NCBI RefSeq assembly: GCF_003012705.1
Contig: NZ_PXYL01000003.1
Coordinates: 62,001 to 126,000, forward strand
Reading direction: 5' to 3'
DNA from: Pseudaminobacter soli (ex Li et al. 2025)
GTDB taxonomy: Bacteria > Pseudomonadota > Alphaproteobacteria > Rhizobiales > Rhizobiaceae
Length of the DNA stretch: 64,000 nucleotides
The notes below the pieces were generated by a model. It was not told where the DNA came from. It was given only the letters and a program-made list of their open reading frames with translations, and did not search any database. A program made the position numbers and the translations under genes. This document shows positions 10,673-20,000 of this stretch, in pieces. Positions within the stretch are counted from its first letter, which is position 1; the number at the start of each line of letters is the position of its first letter.

Positions 10673-12052
10673 TCACTTCGCCCGATCCGCCGGATAGGGC
10701 GTCGGCAACAGCAGCGCCATGCCCACTACCAGGAACACGATGATCACCGTCATGCCCAGCCGCGGCGAGCCGGTCACTGCCGTGATCGTGGCGTAGAGGA
10801 ACGGCGCCAAAAAGCTGGTGGCGCGGCCGGCCAGCGCATAGATGCCGAAATAGCGCCCGGCCTCGGCGGGCGTCACGCTGCGCGCCAGATAGGAGCGCGA
10901 CGAGGCCTGCACCGGCCCGAAGGCCACGCCGATCAGCAAGCCGTAGAGGATGTAGGCCTTTTCCGCGGGCGTGGCGAAGAAGCCGCCGGTATCGGCGCCA
11001 TCGAGCTGCAGCGCGCCGAACAGCGTGTAGCCCGGCCCGGTGGACAGGATGCCAAGCGTCGCCACGATCAGCAGGGTCAGCGCGATCATCACCACCTTCT
11101 TGGAACCGAGCGACGTGTCGAGACGGCTCGCCGCGAGACAGCCGAAGATCGCCACCACATTGAGGATGATGCCAAACAGGCCGATCTCGGTGATCGACCA
11201 GCCGAACATCGCCGCCGCGAACACGCCGCCCAGCGCCAACAGCGCGTTGACGCCGTCCTGATAGATCATGCGGGCAATCAGGAAGCGGAGGATGCCGCTG
11301 CGCCGGCGCACTTCGCCGAGCGTCGACTTGAGCTCCGAGAGGCCGTCGCGCACCGCGGGTCCAAGCGCCTTGCCCTTGGCGCTGTCGGGCGTGAACAGGA
11401 ACATCGGCAGGATGAATACGAGGTACCACAGCGCCGAAAGCGGCCCGGTGGCGCGCGCATCCTCGCCGAGCTTCGGATCGAGGCCGAACAGCGGCTCGGT
11501 GCCGATCAGCGTCAAGCCTGTCTCCGGCGAGCCGGCCAGCAACAGGATCACGAACAGCAGCGCGATCATGCCTCCGACATAGCCGAGCCCCCAGGCGATG
11601 TTGGAGATGCTGCCGATCTCGGCCTTTGGCACCAGGCGCGGCATCATGGAATCGTTGAAGACGATGGAGAATTCCGCCGCCACCGAGGCGAGCGAGAAGA
11701 ACAGGATCGTCGGCACAAGCGGCGAGCCGGGCGCCGCATACCAGAGCATGCAGAGGCTGAAAATCTTGATCACAGCGAAGAAGGCGATCCACGGCTTGCG
11801 CTGGCCGGTGTGGTCGGCGATCGAACCGAGCACCGGCGAGAGGATAGCGATGACGAAGCCGGCCGCGGCGATGCCATAGCCCCAGGCCGCCTGCCCCACC
11901 GCCGGGTCGGTCGCCATGCGCGAGACGACATAGGGGCCGAAGATGAAGGTGGTGACCACGGTGAAGAAGGGCTGCGCCGCCCAGTCGAAGAACATCCAGC
12001 CCAAGATGCCGGCGCGCGACGCCCTCGTGCTCTCCATGCTTGCCTCGGCCAT
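10673..12052 (-). CDS. MFS transporter, UMF1/Atg22-like family
   Basis: A 459-residue inner-membrane permease with about 12 hydrophobic segments. The N-terminal GWMFFDWAAQPFFTVVTTFIFGPYV motif region is typical of the UMF1 (vacuolar effluxer Atg22-like) branch. The segment SIADHTGQRKPW is the MFS loop-2 motif. The substrate is unknown. The chosen ATG is preceded in sense by AGGAGGGG, far better than starts further upstream. It is divergent from minC and convergent with purH across a repeat-rich gap. Confidence 0.88.
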   Translation of the reverse strand: MAEASMESTRASRAGILGWMFFDWAAQPFFTVVTTFIFGPYVVSRMATDPAVGQAAWGYGIAAAGFVIAILSPVLGSIADHTGQRKPWIAFFAVIKIFSLCMLWYAAPGSPLVPTILFFSLASVAAEFSIVFNDSMMPRLVPKAEIGSISNIAWGLGYVGGMIALLFVILLLAGSPETGLTLIGTEPLFGLDPKLGEDARATGPLSALWYLVFILPMFLFTPDSAKGKALGPAVRDGLSELKSTLGEVRRRSGILRFLIARMIYQDGVNALLALGGVFAAAMFGWSITEIGLFGIILNVVAIFGCLAASRLDTSLGSKKVVMIALTLLIVATLGILSTGPGYTLFGALQLDGADTGGFFATPAEKAYILYGLLIGVAFGPVQASSRSYLARSVTPAEAGRYFGIYALAGRATSFLAPFLYATITAVTGSPRLGMTVIIVFLVVGMALLLPTPYPADRAK

Positions 12053-12167
12053 GTCCCCTCCTGTCCGCTTTGTCCTGCTTGCGGTTCGCGCCATGTCTGC
12101 ATGTTTTTGGGGGCGGCGCAAAGGGGGAGATCTGCGGACGCTCGGCCACACTGGGGAAGAAATGCAA

Positions 12168-12184
12168 TTTACGTTCCGTTTACC
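12168..12184 (+). promoter_or_regulatory. Candidate CtrA-like box upstream of minC
   Basis: TTTA-N7-TTTACC (12168-12184) has the spacing of the CtrA consensus TTAA-N7-TTAAC, with one A-to-T change in each half-site. It ends 56 nt before minC. This is suggestive only. Confidence 0.35.
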
Positions 12185-12240
12185 ATGGCCTACACCGCAG
12201 CCCGGTTGGTAGGACTATCTGTGAACTGAGTCGCCCCCCA

Positions 12241-12930
12241 ATGCAGAATAAGTCCATACGCTTTCGCGCCCGATCATTCGTCGCCTTCGCGCTCGTGCCA
12301 GAAGCGCCGCTGGAAGAGTGGCTGCAGGACCTCGACCGCTGGGTCGAGAACTCGCCTGGCTTCTTCGCGGGCCGCCCCGTCGTGCTCGACCTCAAGGCGC
12401 TGAAGCCCGAGCCGGCCGAGATCGCCGGTCTGGTTTCGCAGCTCGCCGAGCGCGGGATAAGGGTCTACGCACTCGAATCGAAGGACATCGACGCCCTCGG
12501 CCCAGAGCTGCCCCCGCTTCTCAAGGGCGCCAAGGAAACGACGATCGAGGAAGCGGCCGAAGAGGAAGCCTCGCCGGCCCATGCCGAAGAGACGAGGCAA
12601 TCGAACACGCTGATCATCGAATCGCCGATCCGCTCGGGCCAATCGATCAATCACCCGGATGGTGACGTGATCATCCTCGGCTCGGCGAGCTCGGGTTCCG
12701 AGATCCTCGCCGGCGGGTCCATCCACGTCTACGGAACCTTGCGCGGGCGCGCCTTTGCCGGCGCATGGGGAGATCGCACCGCGCGCATCTTCTGCCGCAA
12801 GAACGAGGCGGAGCTTCTGGCGATCGACGGCTGGTATCGCACTGCGGAGGACATGGAGCCTTCCACGCGCGGCAGGCCGATACAGGCCTACCTCGACGAA
12901 GGCGTAATTCTGGTCGCGCCCCTCAAATGA
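12241..12930 (+). CDS. minC: Septum site-determining protein MinC
   Basis: The FtsZ-assembly inhibitor of the Min system. It is 229 residues long: an N-terminal inhibitory domain (about 1-105), an acidic/alanine linker (about 100-120), then the C-terminal beta-helix dimerisation and MinD-binding domain. The latter is seen in SIRSGQSINHPDGDVIILGS and the RGRAFAGAWGD segment. MinC is recruited to the membrane by MinD-ATP and blocks Z-ring formation away from midcell. The ATG at 12241 lacks a strong ribosome site. It is the first gene of minCDE, 17 nt from minD and divergent from the MFS gene. Confidence 0.96.
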   Translation: MQNKSIRFRARSFVAFALVPEAPLEEWLQDLDRWVENSPGFFAGRPVVLDLKALKPEPAEIAGLVSQLAERGIRVYALESKDIDALGPELPPLLKGAKETTIEEAAEEEASPAHAEETRQSNTLIIESPIRSGQSINHPDGDVIILGSASSGSEILAGGSIHVYGTLRGRAFAGAWGDRTARIFCRKNEAELLAIDGWYRTAEDMEPSTRGRPIQAYLDEGVILVAPLK

Positions 12931-12947
12931 CAATTGGAGACAAGAAC

Positions 12948-13763
12948 ATGGGCAAGGTAGTGGTCGTCACATCTGGCAAGGGCGGCGTCGGCAAGACGAC
13001 CTCGACTGCCGCCCTCGGAGCCGTTCTAGCCCAGACCGGCAAGAAGGTGGTGCTCATCGACTTCGACGTCGGCCTGCGCAACCTCGACCTGGTCATGGGG
13101 GCAGAGCGGCGCGTGGTGTTCGACCTCGTCAACGTCACCCAAGGCGTGGCCAAGCTTTCGCAGGCGCTGATCCGCGACAAGCGCGTGGAGACGCTGTTCC
13201 TGCTGCCCGCGTCGCAGACGCGCGACAAGGACGCCCTGACCGAAGAAGGCGTGGCCAGCGTCGTCGGGATACTGCGCGAAAAATTCGACTACGTTCTATG
13301 CGACAGCCCGGCCGGCATCGAGCGCGGTGCCCAGCTTGCCATGCGCTTTGCCGACGAGGCGGTCATCGTCACCAATCCGGAGGTGAGCTCGGTCCGCGAT
13401 TCGGACCGCATCATCGGCCTGCTCGATTCCAAGACCTTGAAGGCAGAGCAGGGCGAGAGCGTCACCAAGCATGTCCTCGTTACCCGCTATGATCCGGCCA
13501 GGGCCGCGCGCGGCGAGATGCTGAGCATCGACGACGTCCTGGAAATCCTCTCCACGCCGCTGCTCGGCATCATCCCCGAGAGCCAGGGCGTATTGCGCGC
13601 CTCCAATGTCGGCTCGCCGGTGACGCTGAACGAACCCACCAACGCTGCCGCCCGCGCCTATGCGGACGCCGCCAAACGCCTGCAGGGCGAAGACGTGCCG
13701 ATGGTCCTGCCGGTCGAAAAGAAAGGTCTCCTTAACCGTCTTCTGGGAAGGAGAGTGGCATGA
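12948..13763 (+). CDS. minD: Septum site-determining ATPase MinD
   Basis: A ParA-family membrane ATPase that places MinC and is displaced by MinE. It is 271 residues long. The deviant Walker A motif SGKGGVGKTT (residues 9-18) contains Lys11 and Lys16. The Walker B-like segment VVLIDFDVGLRNLDL is present. The C-terminal amphipathic membrane anchor reads KKGLLNRLLGRRVA. GGAGA (12936-12940) supports ATG 12948. An ATG at 12927 that overlaps the minC stop would add seven residues and is a possible coupled start. The stop overlaps minE by 4 nt. Confidence 0.97.
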   Translation: MGKVVVVTSGKGGVGKTTSTAALGAVLAQTGKKVVLIDFDVGLRNLDLVMGAERRVVFDLVNVTQGVAKLSQALIRDKRVETLFLLPASQTRDKDALTEEGVASVVGILREKFDYVLCDSPAGIERGAQLAMRFADEAVIVTNPEVSSVRDSDRIIGLLDSKTLKAEQGESVTKHVLVTRYDPARAARGEMLSIDDVLEILSTPLLGIIPESQGVLRASNVGSPVTLNEPTNAAARAYADAAKRLQGEDVPMVLPVEKKGLLNRLLGRRVA

Positions 13764-14029
13764 GCCTATTAGACATCTTCAAACGTCGCGCCAGTGCGCC
13801 TGTGGCCCGCGAACGCCTGCAGGTCCTGCTGGCCTATGAGCGCAACAACCGCAACCAGCCAGATCTCGTCGCCATACTGCGCGAGGAGATCATGGCCGTG
13901 ATCGCCAAGCACGTCCAGGTCAGCCAGGACGACGTCAAGATCACCATGGAACGCGGCAAGACAACGTCGACGCTGGAGATCGACATTCATATTCCCAACG
14001 GGGGAGCAGCCGCCTCGCCCGCGTTCTGA
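13760..14029 (+). CDS. minE: Min system topological specificity factor MinE
   Basis: The 89-residue activator of MinD ATPase that drives Min oscillation. The N-terminal SLLDIFKRR membrane-targeting stretch and the anti-MinCD segment around APVARERLQVLLAYERN are present, followed by the C-terminal dimerisation beta-strands. The start ATG overlaps the minD stop (ATGA) with AGGAGAG just upstream. It is the last gene of the operon. An imperfect inverted repeat (GTTCAAGT/ACTTGAAC, 14043-14083) follows without a T-run. Confidence 0.96.
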   Translation: MSLLDIFKRRASAPVARERLQVLLAYERNNRNQPDLVAILREEIMAVIAKHVQVSQDDVKITMERGKTTSTLEIDIHIPNGGAAASPAF

Positions 14030-14326
14030 CGGGGCCGTGGCGGTTCAAGTCCCGTTTTTCCACTAACGCGGAACTTGAACTGCCTTCGCCGGACCAAAGA
14101 CACGGAGCCCTGTCCGCTCGCGATGAACTGCGGCGTCGATTCCGGGGCGAGCCCGTTCCTCCACATTGACCCGCCGCTTGCGCATGCTATCGTTGCCGGG
14201 CATGGGCTCGACTTCACGATCCGCCGACATCTTCTGACAGCCCATCCATCAGCGTCGTTTCACTGCATCAATTCCTGACCTGCGGCACGTTTCCGAACTG
14301 GCCGGTTGCGTATTCGGAAAACCCGA

Positions 14327-14791
14327 ATGGGATTTGAGGGATGGAAGGCGCTCAAGACTGGGGCCCGATCCGTGACAGATCAATGCCAAGATGCCCTGCC
14401 TCGCCCCGTCCTGAGCTCGACTTCGGCGCAGTTGTTCGTCGCCGACATCGGGGCCTCGTGTGATTTTTTCGCCGCCAAACTCGGCTTCACGGTCGACTTT
14501 GTGTATGGGGACCCGCCATTCTATGGACAGGTGATCCGCGACAAGGCGCGACTCGGCTTAAGAATGGTGTGCGAGCCGGTGTTCGTTGGCGATATACGAA
14601 AGCGCGAACACTTGCTTTCCGCCTCGATCACCGTCGACACCGCAGACGAGATCAAGCAGCTCTTCCTGAGTTTTCAGGCTAAGGGGGTACCCTTCCATCA
14701 AGCCCTTAGGAAAGAACCTTGGGGCGCTAGAAACTTCATTGTTCTAGATCCAGATGGAAATCTCATCTTGTTTGCTGGCCCAGCCGACTGA
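14327..14791 (+). CDS. VOC (glyoxalase/bleomycin-resistance-like) protein
   Basis: A roughly 154-residue protein of the vicinal-oxygen-chelate superfamily. It has one beta-alpha-beta-beta-beta motif repeat starting at SAQLFVADIGASCDFFAAKL and ending with NFIVLDPDGNLILFAG, where the final Glu ligand is missing (NLILF). It could be a dioxygenase-like, lactoylglutathione-lyase-like or antibiotic-binding protein; the substrate is unknown. The start is uncertain: ATG 14327, GTG 14372 and TTG 14306 are all open and none has a good ribosome site. Its base and codon use is less GC-biased than its neighbours (GATATACGA, CTAGAAAC), suggesting a later arrival. Confidence 0.75.
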   Translation: MGFEGWKALKTGARSVTDQCQDALPRPVLSSTSAQLFVADIGASCDFFAAKLGFTVDFVYGDPPFYGQVIRDKARLGLRMVCEPVFVGDIRKREHLLSASITVDTADEIKQLFLSFQAKGVPFHQALRKEPWGARNFIVLDPDGNLILFAGPAD

Positions 14792-14891
14792 GCTGTCGCC
14801 ACTTAATCCCGATCCCAAAGGACAATGCCGGTCTGCCCGGCATGGTCTTGGTCCGCAACGGGTCGTCGCCGACCGGATTAAGCAGTACCCC

Positions 14892-16265
14892 TCAAGCGCT
14901 CTTGCCGTTCGAAGCGAGGCGCATGGTTTCCTGGCCGCCGTTCGGCACAACGATGATCTGCTTGACCTTGCCCTGCTTGAACGCCGCGAGGAAACGCTTG
15001 TAGTCCTTGAAGGCGACGCAACCGTGCGACTGCGCCTGGCGGCCGCGCAGCAGGTAGCTGTGGGTGAGGAAGCCGTCGCGACCGTACTTGTTCTTGCCGT
15101 CGGCGGGCAGCATGCGGATCGCCTCGACGCCATGGAAGCGCGCTTCACGCATCTTGAGGTTATAGGTGTGCGGCGGCGTCGGTCCGTTCATCTTGACGTT
15201 CACATAGCGCGGGTCGTCGGCCATCTTGCCGACGCCGGAATGCGCCTCGAGCACGCTGCCGTCGGGCATGTAGACCTTGGCGGCACTGATATCGTAGACG
15301 GCCACGCCATGTCCGGGCTTGGTGGTGCCGCCGAACATGTTGCGCAGCCTCTGGCCGATGCCACCGCCGGTCGACCTGTCCTCCGGATAGTCCGGACGCG
15401 CATAGGCAAGCTGCTGCTGCTTCTTCGGCGCATCGGCTTCATCGGCCTTCTTGGCGTCGTCGCTCTTCGGAGCTGCTGCCTGCTCTTCGGGCTGCCGAGC
15501 GACCGGCTTCTCCGCCTCAGCGGCTTTCTTGGGGGCCTGGTCGCCCTGGGGCCGAAGCTGCGGCAGCGGGGCGTCGGACGGCGTGTCTTCAAAGCCGGGT
15601 AAGCCAGCTGCGGCATCGTCCATGTCGAGTTCCTGCTTCTGCGAAGCGAGGTCTTCGGTCGACGGCGCGGCCAGCAGGGCCGACAGCGCGGCGCCGGCTG
15701 CGCCGCCCGGGTTGGGATCGGCATAGGCGAGCACGTGCTGCGACTGGTTGGCCGGGGCGGCCGCCAGCGACGCGACCCGTTCCTTCGTGGGCGCGCCGGC
15801 CTTTGCGACAACCGGGCCATGCGACTTGCTGGAACCGGAGCCGGAACTGGTGAACAGGCCGGCAAGTTTTTCGGGCGTCAGCGCGGCCTTTTTCACGACT
15901 TCGTCGAAGCGTGCTCCGGCGCCGCCTGCATCGGCGGTTCCCAGAATATCGGAATAAAGGGCGGAATCCGTTTCGGCGGAGGCCAGCTTCGCGGCCACGT
16001 AGGCACGCGCTGCCGCGGCGGGCAGTCTAGGCGCCTTGCCGATCTTGGCCTGGTCATCGGAGAGCCGCGCCTGCATGCTCTTGGCCGAGTAGAACTGCGG
16101 CTTGGGCAGGAAGGGGCTCGAGCCGAGGGCAACGGAGCTGCTGCCTACCGCCACCATGCCGGTCACCGACCACAGGGTCATGCCGGCAAAAGCGGTTCCA
16201 AAGCAGGTAATCAGCAGCGGGCGCACGAGACGGCGCAAGGACTGTGTACGAATGGTTTTACTCAC
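14892..16265 (-). CDS. DUF2778 L,D-transpeptidase-like protein
   Basis: A 457-residue envelope protein. An N-terminal membrane segment (about residues 12-35) is followed by a long Ala/Lys/Glu-rich, low-complexity region (about 60-290). The C-terminal DUF2778 domain (about 310-450) carries the LD-transpeptidase-type motif HSYLLRGRQAQSHGCVAFKD, with His414 and the nucleophile Cys416. DUF2778 includes peptidoglycan-acting Tlde1-like enzymes, so a role in cell-wall cross-linking or cleavage is likely. No immunity gene or type VI secretion gene is adjacent, which favours a housekeeping enzyme. GTG 16265 gives the best N-terminus; a TTG at 16304 is also open. Confidence 0.8.
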   Translation of the reverse strand: MSKTIRTQSLRRLVRPLLITCFGTAFAGMTLWSVTGMVAVGSSSVALGSSPFLPKPQFYSAKSMQARLSDDQAKIGKAPRLPAAAARAYVAAKLASAETDSALYSDILGTADAGGAGARFDEVVKKAALTPEKLAGLFTSSGSGSSKSHGPVVAKAGAPTKERVASLAAAPANQSQHVLAYADPNPGGAAGAALSALLAAPSTEDLASQKQELDMDDAAAGLPGFEDTPSDAPLPQLRPQGDQAPKKAAEAEKPVARQPEEQAAAPKSDDAKKADEADAPKKQQQLAYARPDYPEDRSTGGGIGQRLRNMFGGTTKPGHGVAVYDISAAKVYMPDGSVLEAHSGVGKMADDPRYVNVKMNGPTPPHTYNLKMREARFHGVEAIRMLPADGKNKYGRDGFLTHSYLLRGRQAQSHGCVAFKDYKRFLAAFKQGKVKQIIVVPNGGQETMRLASNGKSA

Positions 16266-16903
16266 TAACGCGTATCCAAACCGGCATCCCCGCAAAGGGC
16301 TCAAGGTCGGCGTGCGACCTCAAATGCGAGACTTTCGGCTTGTCCCCATCTTGAACGAGTGATGGAGAAAGGATGGACAATTATGGTTAAATTTTGCTTT
16401 CGATCCGACATGGAAAGTCACATGCCGGCGCCAAAACTTGAATTTCGCGCTCTGAAATCTTGGATATAGGACGGCAGATCAAAGACTTAGCGATAGCTAG
16501 GCAAAACTGCTTCCAAAGCGCTTTGGATGAGCATTTTTAGCAGAAGCAGCACCGACCGGATGCCCGCCAGAGACACGGAATTGTTGCAGATAAAACGAGG
16601 AAGCTCGCATGGCTTGCAAAAATAGTGAGGGCGACGGCCGGGCCTCAAGGGCGGCGATGAGCGCTAGGCCTTGGCCAGCCCAGTCGATCATCGGGCTCTA
16701 TTCAAGGTCATCACGGCACGGATGAGCGCGCTGAAGGCGCCATCCATCTCGTCGCCCTCAAGTCGATGGCACGCCCGATTGATGACCGGATTTGAACAGA
16801 CTGAGGAGCCCGAGCGAGGCGCCCTTGGCGAAAGTCAGCCTCACGACGCCTGCCAGGTTTCCCAGGTGCAGGTGCATTCCCGACCGCTCGACGTTCGCCT
16901 GAT
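16266..16903. other. Gene-poor intergenic region
   Basis: Between the DUF2778 gene and the gdhZ terminator I find no convincing gene. The left part (16360-16520) is clearly AT-richer and probably holds the promoter of the DUF2778 gene. On the minus strand near 16681-16890 short protein-like stretches appear in different frames, separated by stops. They may be remnants of a decayed gene. Confidence 0.5.
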
Positions 16904-16910
16904 TGAAAAA

Positions 16911-16962
16911 AAGGAACGGCGGACATGGACGAGCATCTCGCCCATCCAGTCCGCCGTTCCTT
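16911..16962 (-). terminator. Rho-independent terminator of gdhZ
   Basis: Arms 16911-16924 and 16949-16962 pair over 14 bp (AAGGAACGGCGGAC/GTCCGCCGTTCCTT), with further ATGG/CCAT and CGAG/CTCG pairs in the loop. Read on the minus strand, the stem runs into a T-tract (complement of the A-run at 16906-16912). It lies about 40 nt after the gdhZ stop. Confidence 0.9.
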
Positions 16963-17000
16963 CGTAAGCCGCTCAGGCGGGCTAAGACACGTTCAGTGTC

Positions 17001-20000
17001 TCATGCCCCCGTCAGATCGCTCATCAGCCCGGAAGCCACCGAAAGCCGCGACACGGTGATGTCGCCGCCCTCGGTCAGTCCCTGCAGCCGCTCGCGGATG
17101 CGCGTGACGCGCCCGCCGCCGGCTTCCAGCCATGCCGCAACCGGATCGGCCGCCTTGCCGAAGCCGGTCAGTGCCGCCACCGCAATGCCGCGCCGTGCGA
17201 CATCGATGGTGTCGGTGGCGCGCGAAAGCGCCAGCTCGTCATAGTAGTCGGACGGCATGATGGTCCGGGCCGCATCCTCGATGCGCGCGATGCGGAAGAC
17301 ATCGCTGACCGCGAAGAAGGCCTTGGCCGCCGTTGCGATGTCGGACTTGGCGGCCTGTGCCACCAGCGAGATATCCGGGATCAGCTCGGCGACATCGGCC
17401 AGCGCCAGCCGCTCGGCCAGCCCTTCGGGCGCACCGGCGGCGACGAAGCCGTCGCGGCGGTCGGCCAGGCGTGCCTTGTTGAAGGCCGGCAGAAGCTCGG
17501 CCAGCTTAGGCTCCAGCGCCCGGCGGGCTTCGGAGAGTGCGGCGATCTCCTGGTCGATCGGGGCTTCGCCAGCGGCATTGCGCAGATACCAGTTGGTTGC
17601 GACGAAGATCAGCCGGCCGACCGACTGATAGAGGTCGATCTGAACCTGTCCGTCGATGCGGTTGTCGAGCGCGTCGATTTCACGATAGAGCGCCGGCAGT
17701 TCGAAGCCCGCCCGCACCGCCACGAAGGCGCGCACCACGTCAGCCGCGCTGCGGCCGGTGGCTTCCTGTAGGCGGTTGACGAAGGAAGGACCGCCGCGAT
17801 TGACCACGTCGTTGGCCAGCACGCGCGCGATGATCTCGCGGCGCAGCCGGTGGCCCTTGATCTCGTCGGCATATTTCTTCGCCATCTTTTCGGGGAAGTA
17901 CCCCATCAGATCGCGCTCGAAATGCGGATCGTCCAGGAGGTCGCTGCCGACGATGTCGGAGAACAGCACGATCTTCGCATAGGCAAGCAGCACGCCGAGC
18001 TCGGCCCGGGTGAGCGGCTCGCCGCGCGCCTCGCGTTCGGCCAGAGCTGCCGCCGAAGGTAGGAACTCGACCGCACGGTCGAGCAGCCCGCGCGTCTCCA
18101 GCGCGTTCATGAACCGGCCCTGGTGGGCGATGTCGGCCAGGCCGCGCTTTTGCTGCAAGGACAGCGCCAGCGGCTGCTGGTAGTTGTTCGACAGCACCAG
18201 CTCGGCCACCTCGTCCGTCATCTCGGCGAGCAGCTTGTTGCGGGCGGGCCGGGTCAGCGCACCCTTACGCATGGCCGACGCCAGCGCGATCTTGATGTTG
18301 ACCTCGACGTCCGACGAATTCACGCCGGCCGAGTTGTCGATGGCGTCGGAGTTGCAGCGCCCGCCCAGCAGGCCGAACTCGATGCGCGCGCGCTGGGTGA
18401 CGCCAAGGTTTGCGCCCTCGCCGATCACCTTGGCACGCGCTTCCGCGGCCGTGATGCGGATCGCGTCGTTGGCGCGGTCGCCGACTTCCTGGTTGGTTTC
18501 GCCGGTGCCGCGCAGATAGGTGCCGATGCCGCCGAACCAGAGCAGGTCGACATCCGCCTTGAGGATGGCCTTGATGACCTCGGTGGGCGAAGCGGTGGTC
18601 TTGGCAAGGCCGATGGCCTTGGCCGCCGCAGCCGGCAGCGTCACCGACTTCTGGTTGCGCGAGACGATGATGCCGCCCGCCGACAGTTTTGTCTGGTCAT
18701 AGTCCTGCCAGCTGGAGCGCGGCAGCGCGAACAGCCTTTTGCGCTCGGCGAAGGAAGCCGCGGCATCCGGATCTGGATCGATGAAGATGTCGCGATGGTC
18801 GAAGGCAGCGATCAGCTTGGTCTGCTCGGAAAGCAGCATGCCGTTGCCGAACACGTCGCCCGACATGTCGCCTACGCCCACGGTCGTGAAGGGCGAGGTC
18901 TGGATGTCGCGGTTCATTTCGCGGAAGTGCCGCTTCACGGCCTCCCAGGCGCCGCGCGCGGTGATGCCCATCTTCTTGTGGTCGTAGCCGGCCGAGCCGC
19001 CGGAAGCGAAGGCGTCGTCCAGCCAGAAGCCATGCGCCTCGCTGATGGAGTTGGCGGTGTCGGAGAAGGTGGCCGTGCCCTTGTCGGCAGCAACGACGAA
19101 ATAGGGATCGTCGCCGTCGCGGCGCGTCACGCCCGCCGGCGGCACGACATGATCGCCCTCGATGTTGTCGGTCACCGAAAGCATGCTGGAGATGAAGTTG
19201 ATGTAGGCGGCCTTGCCGGCCTCGAACACCGCGTCACGGCTGCCGCCCACGGGCAGGCGCTTGGGATAGAAGCCGCCTTTGGCGCCCACCGGCACGATCA
19301 CCGCGTTCTTCACCTGCTGCGCCTTCACCAGGCCCAGCACCTCGGTGCGGTAGTCCTGCGCACGATCCGACCAGCGCAAGCCCCCGCGCGCGACGGAGCC
19401 GAAGCGCAGATGCACGCCCTCGACCTCAGGCCCGTAGACGAAGATCTCGCGCCACGGCCTCGGCTCGGGCAGGCCTTCGATGGCCCGCGAGTCGAGCTTG
19501 ATCGCCAGCGACTGGCCCTTCTCCTTCGTGTCGGCCACGAAATGATTGGTGCGAACCGAGGCCTCGATGAGGTTGAGGTAGCGCCGGATGATGGTGTCGT
19601 CGTCGATGTTCGGCACCTGCTCCAGCGCATCCTTGATCGACGCCTTGAGGTGCATCGCCGTCACCTCGCCGTCCTTCACGGCCGGGTCGAAGCGGGCGAC
19701 GAACAGCTCGAACAGCGCGCGCGCGATCTGCGGATAGCGGTTCAGCGCAGCCGCGATGAAATCCTGGCTCTGCGGAATGCCGGCCTGCTGCAGATAGCGG
19801 CCATAGGCGCGCAGGATGCCGATTGCAGAGGACGTCAGCGCGGCGGTCTGCGCCAGCGCATTATAGCCGTCATTGTCGGCATCGCCACGCCACACCGACA
19901 GGAACACCTCGTCGAACAGCGCACCGTCGTCGGAAAGGTCGATCGGCTTGTTGAAGCCGTTCTCCAGCTCCATGTCGTGGATGAAGATCGAGCCTGCCGC

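Noticed and set aside
10622-12229. A 535-codon open frame antisense to the MFS gene
   Set aside because: Glu/His/Arg-rich shadow of a membrane-protein gene, no recognisable motif.
14043-14083. GGTTCAAGTCC resembling a tRNA T-loop
   Set aside because: Flanking stems do not pair as a tRNA; it belongs to an imperfect inverted repeat after minE.
16681-16890. Protein-like pieces on the minus strand (for example EGDEMDGAFSALIRAV)
   Set aside because: They fall in different frames separated by stops, with no start and no family match that I know; at most a decayed fragment.
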